64,000 nucleotides of DNA, from positions 7,558,001 to 7,622,000 of the forward strand of contig OX940864.1 of NCBI GenBank assembly GCA_954871525.1, given 5' to 3'. The first letter of the stretch is position 1; every line of letters starts with the position of its first letter. The notes beneath the pieces were generated by a model. It had not been told where the DNA came from. It worked only from the letters and a program-made list of their open reading frames with translations, and made no database searches. This document shows, piece by piece, positions 1 to 10,782 of the stretch. The DNA is from Parietaria judaica. Lineage: Eukaryota; Streptophyta; Magnoliopsida; Rosales; Urticaceae. The position numbers and the translations under genes were made by a program.

Positions 1-85
1 TGCAATTTTCTTTCTCGACTCTCTTCTTCTCAAGAAAATCTTCAAACTTTCTTTCCGTTCACCCTCTTCTTTTCCGGTCACGAAG

Positions 86-3000
86 ATGTCGAATCCGGGA
101 AAGATTTTCAAGACTCGATCGCCGAAGTCTATAATGACCGAGAGGCATCTCGAGGATTTGAAGAAACACTACGTGGACTCCAGTCCCTGTTACCTGCGTC
201 TCCCTCAGTCCGGCGAGCTTGGCGACGAGCCCCCGGAAGGGTACATCACTCTTTACGAACACTTCTTCCGGTCGGTGGAACTGCACCTTCCACTGCCTCA
301 TCTCATCGCGTGCTTCCTCCATGCGTACAAGATGCCGATCAGTCAGGTCAGCCCTAATTCGCTTCGCCTTCTCGTCTGCACCATGGCCATCGCTCTTGAG
401 CAGAAAGTGGCCCTGACCTTAAAGGATTTGATGCGGCTTTTCAAATGGTCGAAGAACCCGAAGAATCTGGGCCGGTTCTTCCTCTCCTCCGCCGCGGGTG
501 TCCATGTCATCACCCACACGCCGAACAACGAGTCCGGGTGGGAGAATAGGTATTTCTTCGCGCATCTCGATCGTCACACCGTTGGGCCGCACTGGGAGGC
601 GCTTCCCACCAAGTGGGTCGACGAGAAAGAAGTGCCGAGGTTCAGGCCCATCGCGAATAAAGAGGACGACGAGCGCTTCGCTGGGGTCGTTCGGGCTCTG
701 CTGGAAAATCCTCGTCGGAATTGGACGACGGACTTCTTAGGGATCCGCGTTCAAGAGTCGGGACTCTATCAACTCTGCCACATCGTGGGTAAACCACCGG
801 CATCTTTGTGGCCGGCTGGGTTCCGCCTCGAAGAGGTCAAAGATGTGGACCCTTCGTCCCCCGCTGTTCGGCAATCTCCTAAGCCGAAGAAGAGAACTCA
901 AAAGTCCAACCGTGGATCATCGGAGCCACGGCAATGTCAAGGCCAAGATCCAGGACAAGGAGGTGGATCCTCCGATTCTCGTCGGGATCTATCGGAAACT
1001 GGCTTCTTGGGCATCGGCCCTCGGACTGGTGCTGACCGGTTTGTTTCAAGCGATAAAACTCTTCCTCCGAAGAGCAGTTCGGAGAAGCGAACAAAACATA
1101 AGCACGACGCTGGTGCTTCTCGCTCTTCGGGGGTATCGACTTCTTCGGGGACGACTCGCTCTCGGGACGCGCCTCGTCCTTCGGAGAGCCGTCGCGAACC
1201 CGAGACTCATACTTCTTCGCGGGCACCTCCTCGCGAGAAAGTCGTCTCGAAGAGGAAAATTGTCGAAGAGGTACGCGACGCTCCTCCTCCGAAGAAGAAC
1301 AAAACTTCCGAGTCATCTAAGGAGATCGACGCGACTCCATCGGCTTCGGAGACTGTCACCGTCGCTTCTCGCGAGGGGACCGTTCTCGCCGGGGCGACCG
1401 CGTCGACCGTTCTTGCTTCGACTCCTCCGACCGAGGCCGGCGGAACCGTCGATGGGGCTCATGGGACCCCCCGTCCTTCTCCCACTTCTCGGGAGCGTTT
1501 CCGCTTTGATGATGACTTCATCGATTTGGTGTCGTCGCTGGACCTCTCGGCCTCCGAGGTAACATCTAGTTTTCCCTCTGCACTTTTCGCAATGTTCCCA
1601 AATTTCGTGTGTCTAATGGGTATGTATATGTATATTTTCTTCGTAATTTCAGACTCCGGCTCGCGCCGACGCGCCTCCTTGCTTGGAGGTTTCTTCCTTA
1701 GCGCCTCCCGCACCTGCCGCGGAAAAACTTTCAGTCGCCGTTCCTACGGGTAACGGGGAGGGTTTGTTACCCGAAGAGGCACTTGATGCTGTTGACGCGC
1801 TCCTTGTCTTGGGGCCCGTCGGACGGCCCGGTGCTTCGGAGGGGGCTCCTCTACCTTCTGAAGAGGTTTTGATCAAGGGCCACCCCGAGGGAGAGGATGG
1901 CCTTCTTGCGGACGTCACTCCTCCCGATGTTTCTACTCTTCCCGAAGTGCCTCGTCCGGAGGGCTCTTCGGAGCCGAACGACGATGCCGGTGCTTCTGGG
2001 GTTAACGCCTCTTCGTCCGACGACGTCGGGACTTCTCTTTCTCCGCTGCCGAAGTTTCTTCCCAACTCCGGACCAGGAGGTTTTTCTCTTCCTCCTTGGG
2101 AGCGATTTCCGGCAGTTCCTACTTCGGAGTCTCCGCCGGAAGAGTGGAAAGCATACTCGCTTCGGGTCCTTCGGGACCTGTTCTGGCCCGAACCTTCTCG
2201 GACTAACGGCTTGTCTCTGAGCGATGTCAGGGGTTACGGCCGGGCTGCCGCTACGCTTTTCCAGGCCCTCGCCCGCTTCAACACCGTTATTCTCGAAGAG
2301 AACATGAGCAGGGGCGAGAGCGCTCAGGAGATGAGCGACCTCCGAGCTAAAGCTTGCCGACACCGAATCGCACCTCGGGGTTTCCGTCCTTGGGGAGCGA
2401 AAATATCGGGAAGCAGCCGAGCGGACTTCCAATGAACTGGAGGTCGCGAGGGCCAAATTGGCGGAAGAGATTTCGCTTCGCCAAACTCAGGAGAGGGAGC
2501 TTGACGAGTGCAAGGCTAAGGCCGAGGCGGAGGTTACGGCGCTGAAGGCCGAGTTGGATGGGGAGCGTAGGCGTCACTCCATGATAATGAAAAGCTACGA
2601 GAAGCATCTCGAGGCGAAGAAGTGGCGGCTGGCCGAAATCAGCGAGGCGGTGGGCGTGCCTGTCGAGCAGGAGAGCCGGCTTGCCTCTCGAGTGGCCTCG
2701 TGCCTGAAACGCCTCGGAAAGGAACTCGAGGTGTCGCAGACAGAGGCGAAATCTGAGCGCGAAGCGCGCCTGCACCTCTTCGACAGAGCTCAGGAAAAAG
2801 CGCAGCGCGCCTCGGCGAGGTATAAAGCTTTGGAGGAGTCTATCAATTTTCATCGCCGCTCCGCCGCGTATGGGGCCAACGCTCGCCTTCTTGAGAAAGC
2901 TCCTCCCACGGCGACCATTAAGAGTCTTCTGCCTCGTCTTCCGAAGTATAAGACTTTGGAAGAAGAGAACGAGGCTAAAGCCCGCGAGCTGGATGACAGG

Positions 3001-3727
3001 TCTCTCCTCGATCCTGGTTCTCCTCCGCTTACTCCTGGTGCTCCTTCTTCTGCTGGTATCGATTGGGCGACCCGCTTCGTAGGTGGGGATGCCTCTTCGG
3101 CCTCCGATGGCCTTGATGGGTATGGTACCAACGACGGGGTCGTCACTTCCACCAACGGAGCGGTTGCCACCGAAGCGGTCGCCTCTACCGTCGAAGCGGT
3201 TACCAACGAAGCGGTAGGGGGGGAGGAAGTTTCTTAGGCCTTTTCTCGCAGCTTTCCTATGTACATTTATTTGCATTGTCTTTCCGTTGTAACTCCTTTG
3301 AGGGATTTTATCAATGAAGAGACCTTTCTTTAGCTTTAACTTGTTGTTTCTACACTTGTTGCTTAATTTGCGTTCCTGTCATTACTTCCTGGCTAACTTC
3401 TTTCCTCAGGGTGACGAATTCTTCTATACCTCGGAACCGTTATTTTACTACGAGGATGTGTTAGCTTCTTTTCTTGCGATCGACGAAGAACATCCCGCCA
3501 TCCTCGAGGAGTTTGTCCAAGATATGGTAAGGCGTGCGGCTGCCTCTCTTTCCGGAGTCACGGACGACGAGACTCCCTTTAGTCCTTCTTCGGCCTACGT
3601 GATCGAATTTATGATGCTGAGGCCTATAAATTATGCCGCCGTAGAAGATCTTCTTCGGGGCGTCCTCTCCGAGAATGGGGAGTTCGTTATAGAACAAATT
3701 GCCGATAGGGTTGTTCGGGAGGATTGA
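86..3727 (+). CDS. Accessory gene of the Tat element, putative gypsy-type transposon protein (PF04195-like)
   Basis: The gene lies on the strand opposite to pol. The ATG is at 86 and exons are inferred at 86-1558, 1653-3228 and 3410-3727, with clean GT-AG borders and conserved frame. The first ~250 residues look like the plant family called putative gypsy-type transposon (Transposase_28, PF04195), with ESGWENRYFF and a long helical N-terminus. Then comes a Ser/Arg/Glu-rich low-complexity region, and a coiled coil encoded by about 2250-2860. One extra base near 2343 shifts the frame: the open frame changes from that of ATG 2331 to that of GAG 2344 inside the coiled coil. This copy is therefore probably broken. 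The molecular function of the family is unknown. The 3' end has AATAAA at about 3791. Confidence 0.7.
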
Positions 3728-3866
3728 CCTTCCCCTGCTGTATCTGGATAGATTTGTATAAAGTATTGTATTTGTAACGAAGTTTTATCAATAAAATCTA
3801 TGACTTTCGTGCGCTATCGATGAAGTATGGGAGTATGTGTACTCCGCTTTTTTTTTTTTTTTTTTG

Positions 3867-4489
3867 GCGATGAGCTTGTCGGTGTGTACCGGGCTCTGTC
3901 GCGACGAAGTGCTTGGCACTGATTTGTCGGCGATGAGCTTGTCGGTATGCACCGGGCTCTGTCGCGATGAAGTGCTTGGCACTGATTTGTCGGCGATGAG
4001 CTTGTCGGTATGCACCGGGCTCTGTCGCGATGTATCGATCGGAATTTGCGCCGGAGAGGCTTTGTATTTTCTTTGATTTATCGGCGATGAGCTTGTCGGT
4101 ATGCACCGGGCTCTGTCGCGATAAAGTGCTTGGCACTGATTTGTCGGCGATGAGCTTGTCGGTATGCACCGGGCTCTGTCGCGATGAAGTGCTTGGCACT
4201 GATTTATCGGCGATGAGCTTGTCGGTATGCACCGGGCTCTGTCGCGATGTATCGATCGGAATTTGCGCCGGAGCGGCTTTGTATTTTCTTTGATTTATCG
4301 GCGATGAGCTTGTCGGTATGCACCGGGCTCTGTCGCGATGAAGTGCTTGGCACTGATTTGTCGGCGATGAGCTTGTCGGTATGCACCGGGCTCTGTCGCG
4401 ACGAAGTGCTTGGCACTGATTTTGCTGGCGATGAGCTTGTCGGTATGCACCAGGCTCTGTCGCGATGAAGTGCTTGGCACTGATTTCTT
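3867..4489 (+). repeat. Minisatellite with higher-order structure (63+63+91 bp)
   Basis: The unit starts GCGATGAGCTTGTCGGTATG. Unit starts are 3867, 3930, 3993, 4084, 4147, 4210, 4301, 4364 and 4428. Spacings are 63, 63, 91, 63, 63, 91, 63 and 64 bp. Two 63-bp units plus one 91-bp variant form a 217-bp higher-order unit, present twice with a partial third. The 91-bp variant replaces the end of the unit with a segment around TATCGATCGGAATTTG. Reading frames across it are repeat artefacts. It sits in the spacer between pol and the accessory gene, the place where Tat elements are known to breed tandem repeats. Confidence 0.92.
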
Positions 4490-4760
4490 TTTGTGATTCG
4501 TGTTTATTTGAATCAGCGATAGAATATTGTCTTAAGAGACGAGCCTCGTTAAACCCTTCGAGTCCCCCAATGGGTGCGGCTCGCGAGGGAAGAGTACTCC
4601 ATGTTGTATTGAATAACGCCGGAGCCAATCGTGCGGACCCCGAACAAGTAGGGTCGGGAGTCCCCTGTTAAATAAACTTAAAATAAAATAGAAAGACTTA
4701 AGAAAAATAGGAAAGAAATCTTAACTAAAAGCCGAAATCGTAAGGCGCCGATGACGTTCT
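4490..4760. other. Non-coding spacer between minisatellite and pol
   Basis: No gene is seen. It is GC-rich at 4540-4670 and A-rich next to the pol stop, and would be the 3' untranslated part of pol RNA. Confidence 0.6.
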
Positions 4761-7700
4761 TTATTGGTAGAATTTCTTCAAGTGCTTGACATTCCACCTT
4801 CTTATGACCTTGACTCCATCGGTGTTCTTGAGTTCGTATACCCCTGGCTTGACGATGTGGGTCACTGTATAAGGGCCTTCCCAGCTTTCACCTAGCTTTC
4901 CCGCGTTAAGCTCGGCTGTGTTCTGGAACACCCTTCTGAGGACCAGCTCTCCGACTCGGAACCTTCTCGGTCGCACCTTTTTATTGTAGAAGCGTGCGAT
5001 GGTGTTCTGGTAGTTTGCTATATGAACTCTGGCTCGCTCCCGTCTTTCGTCTATATGGTCGAGCTGGTGAAGCAGGTCCTGGTTATTGTCTTCTTCGTGG
5101 TTTGGTGCCCAGGATCGCCGGAAACTGGGGACTCCTACTTCCGCCGGGATCACCGCTTCCACCCCAAATGCTAGAGCAAAAGGAGTTTCTCCGGTGGCTG
5201 AGTGTGGCGTTGTCCGATAAGCCCAAAGTACTCCAGGGAGTTCATCTGCCCATAGCCCTTTCTTCTTGTCGAGCCGCTTCTTGAGGTTGTCGGTGATCGT
5301 TCGATTGATTGCTTCGGCGTTTCCGTTCCCCTGAGGATATCTTGGCGTCGAAGTGTTTAGCTTTATCTTCCATCGTGCGCAGAAATCTCTGAACTTCTTC
5401 GAGATGAATTGTGACCCGTTGTCTGCGATTATCTCCCTGGGGAGTCCGAAGCGAGTGATTACGTTCTTCCAAACGTAACTCTCGACATCGGAATCCTTGA
5501 TATTGGCGTAGGCTTCGGCTTCGGTCCATTTGGTGAAGAAGTCCGTGACCACCAGCATGAACCTCTTCTGTCTTGCTCCGATTGGCATAGGACCGACGAT
5601 GTCCATGGACCACTTCATGAAGGGGTAGGGCACCGATACTACCGATAGTTCTTCGGCCGGGCAGTTGATTGCTGGGGCGTGTCGCTGGCATTTCTCGCAC
5701 TTCCTGGCGTGGTTGGTGCAATCCGCTCGCATTGTTTCCCAGAAGAAACCTTGTAGCTTGGCTTTCCTCAATAGGTTGCGTCCGCCTGAGTGGTTACCGC
5801 ACTCTCCGCTGTGGATTTCTTCCATGACGTAGTTCGCCTCTTCTTTGCCTAGACAGCGTAGGTAGGGGCCTACGAGGCTTCTGAAGTAAAGCCTTCGGTC
5901 TATGATCGTGTATCGAGAGCTCTTAGTCTTTATTTTCCGCGCCTCTTGTCGATCTTCGGGTAGCTTTCCTTCGACCAAATATGCTCGGATGGGGGTCCGC
6001 CAATCTTCGTCTTCGGTCTCTTCTACTATTCCTGGTTCTTCGTCCTCGCTCTCTTCTTCTGCTATGAGCTGAGTTTCTTCGTTGTTTTCCTTCTGGACGT
6101 CGTCGCTGTCACGAGTGCTGTCCTCCTCGTTGGTTTGTCCTTCTTCGCTTACTTTTAGCTTCTTCTTATCGGGCCCTTCGCTTCTCTTGATGCTAGGCGT
6201 CTGAAGCGTTTCTACCGTAATCGATCGGAGCTCTCCTACCTGGGTGGTCGACCCCAGGCTCGCCAAGGCGTCCGCGTGGTTGTTGTCTCCTCTGGACACT
6301 TGTGTTAAAGTGAAGAAATCGAACTTCTTCTCGAGAGACCTGACAATCCCAGCGTAGGCCTCCATTCTTTCGTCGTTCGTTTCGTACTCTCCGCTGACTT
6401 GCGTTACGACTAGCTGAGAATCCGAAAAGGCGTTCAAACTCTTTACTCCGATGGCCGTGGCTGATTGCATCCCGACGATGAGCGCCTCATATTCCGCTTC
6501 GTTGTTGGTGGAGCGATAGGCGAGGCGGCAGGCCTTCTCGATCACTTCTCCCATCGGGGAGATGAGCCGGACCCCGATTCCTGATCCCATCGAAGTCGCC
6601 GATCCGTCGACGCAGAGTTTCCAAGTGCCGGCCTCATCGCTCAGCTCCACGGGCTCCCTAGGTAGCTCGATGAGGAAATCGGCTAATACTTGCGACTTCA
6701 GACTCGTCCGCAGCTGGTATTCGATGTCGTACGCTCCTAGCTTTATGTTCCACTTCGTGATTCTGCCGGATTGGTTCGGGCTTTGAATGATGGAGCGAAT
6801 CGGCCTGTCCGTCATAACGATGATCGTGTGGGCTTGGAAGTGGAAACATAGTCTCTCCGATGCGTCGTATACGGCTAATGCTAGCTTCTCGATGGTGGGA
6901 TACCTCGTTTCGGCGTCGAGGAGCTTTCTGCTGATATACGAGACTGGCTTTTGCTCCCCTTTCTCCTCTCGAACTAGCACCTGGCTTATTGCTTGATCGG
7001 ACACGGCGATGTACAGGTAGAGCGGCTCTTCGGGTTCTGGCTTCGTCATAACGGGCGGCGACGATAGATAGGTCTTTAGTGCTTGGAAAGCTTCTTCGCA
7101 CTTGTCGGTCCATTCGAACTTCTTGTTTTTCCTCAACAGCTCGTAGAATAGAAGAGTTCGGTCCGCTTGTCGTGAAATGAACCGCCTTAGCGCGTTGATC
7201 CTTCCTGTCAGCTTCTGAACCTCTCGCCGGTTTCTTGGCGATGGCATGCTCTGAATGGCTTCGACCTGTTCGGGGTTTGCTTCGATTCCTCGTCGGGTGA
7301 CCATCTGACCTAAGTATTTCCCGGATGAGACGCCGAAGGTGCACTTAGTGGGGTTCAGCTTCATCTGGTGTTTGTTGAGGACGCCGAAGCATTCCTCCAA
7401 GTGCTCCACGTGCATTGCCGCTTTTAGAGATTTGACGACCATGTCGTCGATGTATACCTCCATGCTCTTCCCGATCTGTTCGTGGAACATCTTCGTCATT
7501 AGCCTCTGATAGGTCGCCCCGGCATTTTTCAGACCGAAGGGCATAACCTTATAGCAGTAGGTTCCTCTTTCGCTGACGAAGGCTGTCTTCTCTTCGTCGT
7601 CTGGATGCATTCGGATCTGGTGGTAGCCTGAATAGGCATCCATGAAGCTTAAGAGCTCGTACCCGTAAGTGGCTTCGACAAGGCGATCGATGTTCGGCAT

Positions 7701-8273
7701 CGGGAAGCTGTCCTTCGGGCATGCTTTGTTGAGATCCGTGAAGTCGACGCACACTCTCCACTTGCCATTCTTCTTTTTAACCACAACGGTGTTGGCTAAC
7801 CACTGGGGATATTTTACCTCCCTGATGGTCCCCATAGCGAGCAGCTTGTCTACTTCGTCGTTGATGATCTTGTTCCGGTCGGAGGCCATCTTTCTTCGCT
7901 TCTGTATGACGGGCTTGTGCCCGGGGTCCGTGTTGAGCCGGTGGGTGACCATCGTCGGATCGATCCCGGGCATGTCTTCGTGAGACCATGCGAAGCTTCT
8001 TTGGTTCTTCTTCAGGAATTCGACCAGCTGAGCTTTGATATCTGGCTCGAGTCCTGCGCCTATACCGACGGTTCGGGTTGGATCGGAGTCATCGATGCAA
8101 ACCTGTTCTACCTCTTCGAGCTGCGGGCCTCCTAGTCTTTCTTCGGCTGTTTGGTCGTCCACGTCTTCCGCGTTGAGGATCTTGGGGGTGCCCGGGGGTC
8201 CTCCTTTTCCCTTTTTCCTGCGTCGCTTCCTCCTGATCGTCGATGGTGGAGGCGGAGCAGACGCGGCTAGCTG
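4761..8273 (-). CDS. pol: Pol polyprotein: reverse transcriptase, RNase H, archaeal-type RNase H, integrase
   Basis: The frame is open from just after the readthrough TAG (8274-8276) to TAA at 4761-4763. Domains in order are reverse transcriptase (DFTDLNKACPKD, then the YIDDM catalytic motif), a connection/RNase H segment (ISYISRKLL-type region), an acidic linker, a second RNase H of archaeal type (LCVDGSATSMGSG, NNEAEYEAL, SDSQLVV, NHADALASL), an acidic spacer, an integrase with an HHCC zinc finger (CEKCQRH), the catalytic core (WSMDIVGP, DNGSQF, GNAEAINR), and a chromatin-type tail ending HLKKFYQ. No internal stop was seen. The gene makes the cDNA and integrates it. Pol ends about 1 kb from the convergent accessory gene. 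Confidence 0.93.
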   Translation of the reverse strand, partial: QLAASAPPPPSTIRRKRRRKKGKGGPPGTPKILNAEDVDDQTAEERLGGPQLEEVEQVCIDDSDPTRTVGIGAGLEPDIKAQLVEFLKKNQRSFAWSHEDMPGIDPTMVTHRLNTDPGHKPVIQKRRKMASDRNKIINDEVDKLLAMGTIREVKYPQWLANTVVVKKKNGKWRVCVDFTDLNKACPKDSFPMPNIDRLVEATYGYELLSFMDAYSGYHQIRMHPDDEEKTAFVSERGTYCYKVMPFGLKNAGATYQRLMTKMFHEQIGKSMEVYIDDMVVKSLKAAMHVEHLEECFGVLNKHQMKLNPTKCTFGVSSGKYLGQMVTRRGIEANPEQVEAIQSMPSPRNRREVQKLTGRINALRRFISRQADRTLLFYELLRKNKKFEWTDKCEEAFQALKTYLSSPPVMTKPEPEEPLYLYIAVSDQAISQVLVREEKGEQKPVSYISRKLLDAETRYPTIEKLALAVYDASERLCFHFQAHTIIVMTDRPIRSIIQSPNQSGRITKWNIKLGAYDIEYQLRTSLKSQVLADFLIELPREPVELSDEAGTWKLCVDGSATSMGSGIGVRLISPMGEVIEKACRLAYRSTNNEAEYEALIVGMQSATAIGVKSLNAFSDSQLVVTQVSGEYETNDERMEAYAGIVRSLEKKFDFFTLTQVSRGDNNHADALASLGSTTQVGELRSITVETLQTPSIKRSEGPDKKKLKVSEEGQTNEEDSTRDSDDVQKENNEETQLIAEEESEDEEPGIVEETEDEDWRTPIRAYLVEGKLPEDRQEARKIKTKSSRYTIIDRRLYFRSLVGPYLRCLGKEEANYVMEEIHSGECGNHSGGRNLLRKAKLQGFFWETMRADCTNHARKCEKCQRHAPAINCPAEELSVVSVPYPFMKWSMDIVGPMPIGARQKRFMLVVTDFFTKWTEAEAYANIKDSDVESYVWKNVITRFGLPREIIADNGSQFISKKFRDFCARWKIKLNTSTPRYPQGNGNAEAINRTITDNLKKRLDKKKGLWADELPGVLWAYRTTPHSATGETPFALAFGVEAVIPAEVGVPSFRRSWAPNHEEDNNQDLLHQLDHIDERRERARVHIANYQNTIARFYNKKVRPRRFRVGELVLRRVFQNTAELNAGKLGESWEGPYTVTHIVKPGVYELKNTDGVKVIRRWNVKHLKKFYQ

Positions 8274-8279
8274 CTATTG
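8265..8279 (-). promoter_or_regulatory. Candidate stop-codon readthrough signal at the gag-protease/pol junction
   Basis: The minus strand reads GCT CAA TAG CAG CTA GCC, with TAG at 8276-8274. This fits UAG-CAR-YYA, the known tobamovirus-type readthrough context, including the CAA before the stop. The frame continues open for 1170 codons of pol. The pol frame has no ATG before about residue 100, and the candidate start nearest the conserved part is a GTG. Together these favour expression of pol by readthrough rather than by a new start. Confidence 0.65.
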
Positions 8280-10712
8280 AGCGGCTGGCTTGCTGCCGCT
8301 GCACTCAGCCTTCTCGACGTCCTTGGGCGCGCTCATTGCTCGGAAGTGCATCATGTAACAGATGCGATAGGCTTCGCTGCTTCCTCGGACTTCATCGATG
8401 GTTCCTTCTACCCGTCCGGGGAATTTTATGCATCGGTGATATGTGGACGGGACGGCCTTCATCGAATGAATCCATGGTCTCCCGAGGATTACGTTGAAGT
8501 GCGATCGCACGTCCAATACCATGAACTCGGTCATCCGATGGACGGTTCCGGCGTAGACGGGGAGATTCACCGTTCCCAGCGAGATAGCTACGTCTCCGTT
8601 GAAGCCAGACACCTTGCGCGGACGGCCTCCGATGGCCAAATCTTCGATCTCCATTCGTGTCAGACAGTCGTAAGTGATGACGTCGACCGAGCTTCCATTG
8701 TCGACGAGGACGCGAGCAACGTCGCATCCTCCTATGTTGAGCTCTAAAACTAGGGCGTCGTCGTGCGTGTCTGCGCATACTTCTTCGTCGACGAACTCTA
8801 TTGTCGTCTTCTGACCGGTCATCCGCGCATCTTCCTGAGCGGACTCCTTCCCTCTGCGTTGGTAGGCCTTGATGCTGTTGATGGAATCTTCGCAGAGGCG
8901 GGATCCTCCCATGATCAGGTCGATCCTTGGTCTTGCGGCTGGTCTCCCATCGTTCTGGCGTTCCCCCGATGCTTCCTCGATCGTGAGGCTTCTTTTTGGG
9001 GCCTCCTGGTTTCCTCCCGCGCGCTGTGCTGGCGCATCCCGCTTGTTCGGCCACGATCGGTTGTCGTTGTTCCATGGCTGAGTGGGCTTTTGGGAGACGT
9101 CTTGGAATTCCCCCTGCTCGATCCTCCTTTGGATCATCTTCTTCAGAGTGGCGCACTCGTCGGTCGCATGACCGTGGTATTCGTGGAAAGAACAGTACTT
9201 GCTCATGTCTCTCGGCCAAGGCTTTCTCTCGTAGCTGCCTCGGCCGCCGGAATGACCTCCTCGGCCACCCGAAAATCCTCCTCGGCCTCCAGAATAGCCT
9301 CCTCGGTTGCCAGAGTAACCTCCTCGATTCTCCGGAAAGCTTCCCTGGTTGCTCGGGAAGTATCCTGGTTGTGAGTTTCCTTGTGGGAGTTCCTCCTGCC
9401 GATTGCCTTCGCGGTTGCCGAGCGCCTCTTTCTTTCCGTCCATCTGGTAGACTCCGTGTCCAGGGTTTTCCCTGATCCTTCGCTCGTCGGCCCCGTCTCT
9501 GCTTCTCCGATCTCGTCGTTCCCCTTCTCTCCTTGTTCTGGACGACGATCCCTCTCGTCCGTCTCTAGTTTCCTTCCTTTCTGGCCTGGTTCGGCCTTCA
9601 GCTTCCTCTTCTAACCTTTTCTTGATCGCCTTATTTTCCTCCATGTCCATGTAGATTGTCGCTTTGTGGAGCGCGTCTTCTATCGAGTTTGGCAGCGAGA
9701 CGCACAGTTCGTCGTTGAACGGAGATTGGTAGTACAAGCCATGCTTCAGAGCTTGGACCGAGACAACGTCCTCGATCTTCGGGATTCGGAACATGACGTT
9801 CTTGAATTTCTCTATGTATTGCCGAAGAGGTTCGTTCTTCCCTTGCTTGACATCGAAGAGGTTGGATACCGTCAGCTCCGTCTGTACGTAGATGGAGAAG
9901 TGTTTTAAGAAGAGGGCGACCAACTCGTCGGAGGTGTTGATGGAGCCCGGCGTTAATCTTGCGAACCAGTCGCTGGCGCGGCCCTACAAACTCGCGATGA
10001 AAAGTCTGCACAAGATGGCTTCCTTCCGGACCTCCTCGCCCCCGATGTGGTCCGTCGCGATTCGGAATGACTTCACGTGTGTATGGGGATCCGTATCCCC
10101 TTTGTATGGCGTGAGTCTGATCTTTGGTAATTCCTCCAGCTCTATCCCCCGAATCCTTGTCGTGAACGGGGTGATTCTGGCTTCCCGCACCATCCTGTCG
10201 ATTTCTGGCGCCGAACTCGTCGCCTGGTGCACCTGCGATGCGACTTGTCCGAGTTTGGCCTCCATCTTTGCTGACATTAAGGTCATCGCCTTGGCCACCT
10301 CTTCGGCCACTCTCGCCGCCACGTCCGTCGTCGCATTGCCCTGTGTGTTCCCCGGCGTGTCCTCCACTCGATTCGCCGTGGTTGGCTGGACTGCGTCCGT
10401 GTCGAAAAGGTTCCTGATGAGCGATGGGGTTGACATGCCTACCGGTGCGTCCGTCGTCACCGTGTCTCTGCTGGCGCTTCCCCCGGCCCCTCGTGCGGCC
10501 GATTCTGCTATCTGGTTCGTCGGGCACGGTCTCTCCGCGCGCTCTAGGAGGCTTGCGAGGCGTCTGTTCTCCGCGGCCTGCTCCTCTATCTTTCGGGCGG
10601 ACTCCTCGGCTCTGCTTGTGACCTCCGTCATCTTTGCGATGGCCTCGGCCAGCTGCTGTTGCATTCGCTGCATGGTTTGCTCCTGGGCGGAGCTGGCTTC
10701 CTCGGCTGACAT
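8274..10712 (-). CDS. gag: Gag-protease polyprotein of the Tat-lineage element (one internal stop)
   Basis: The frame starts at ATG 10712 and runs to a TAG at 8274-8276. Visible in order are an N-terminal Gln/Glu-rich coiled coil (about residues 1-60), the gag core ending in a typical GRASDWF segment, a charged Arg-rich region, an RGG/GYSG repeat block (about residues 460-500), a single zinc-knuckle-like motif CSFHEYHGHATDEC, and an aspartic protease region with DNGSS (minus strand near 8.7 kb). Gag packages the RNA and the protease cleaves the polyprotein. An in-frame TAG at 9984-9986, just before GRASDWF, interrupts the gag core where relatives have a sense codon, so this copy probably makes no full gag. 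Gag-protease and pol are in the same frame. Confidence 0.9.
9984..9986 (-). other. Premature TAG stop inside gag
   Basis: The minus strand reads ...AGT TTG TAG GGC CGC... in the gag frame. The next codons are GGC CGC, not the CAR YYA context seen at the gag-pol junction, and the frame stays open on both sides. I read it as an inactivating point mutation. Confidence 0.85.
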
Positions 10713-10761
10713 TCTCCTTCCTCCCTTCGATTTCCTGGCTGTGCGATAGAAAGAAACAAAG

Positions 10762-10779
10762 CCCCCTCGGTGGGCGCCA
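10762..10779 (-). other. Primer binding site of the Tat-lineage element
   Basis: Two bases inside the LTR the minus strand reads TGGCGCCCACCGAGGGGG. TGGCGCC at this place is the usual start of a primer binding site, complementary to a tRNA 3' end. I did not identify which tRNA it matches. Confidence 0.75.
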
Positions 10780-10782
10780 AAC

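Noticed and set aside
839..1562. 239-codon overlapping plus-strand frame and several minus-strand frames over the accessory gene
   Set aside because: They are low-complexity shadows of the accessory gene in other frames, with no conserved motif.
3867..4489. Regular repeats that could suggest a CRISPR array
   Set aside because: Units are directly adjacent with no unique spacers, and the setting is a plant retrotransposon.
3798..4628. Long minus-strand open frame with a repeated HTDKLIADKS-type peptide
   Set aside because: It is the translation of the 63/91-bp minisatellite; the frame is open only because the unit length is a multiple of three.
8392..9374. Arg-rich minus-strand and Ser-rich plus-strand frames over gag
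   Set aside because: Out-of-frame shadows of the gag-protease frame.
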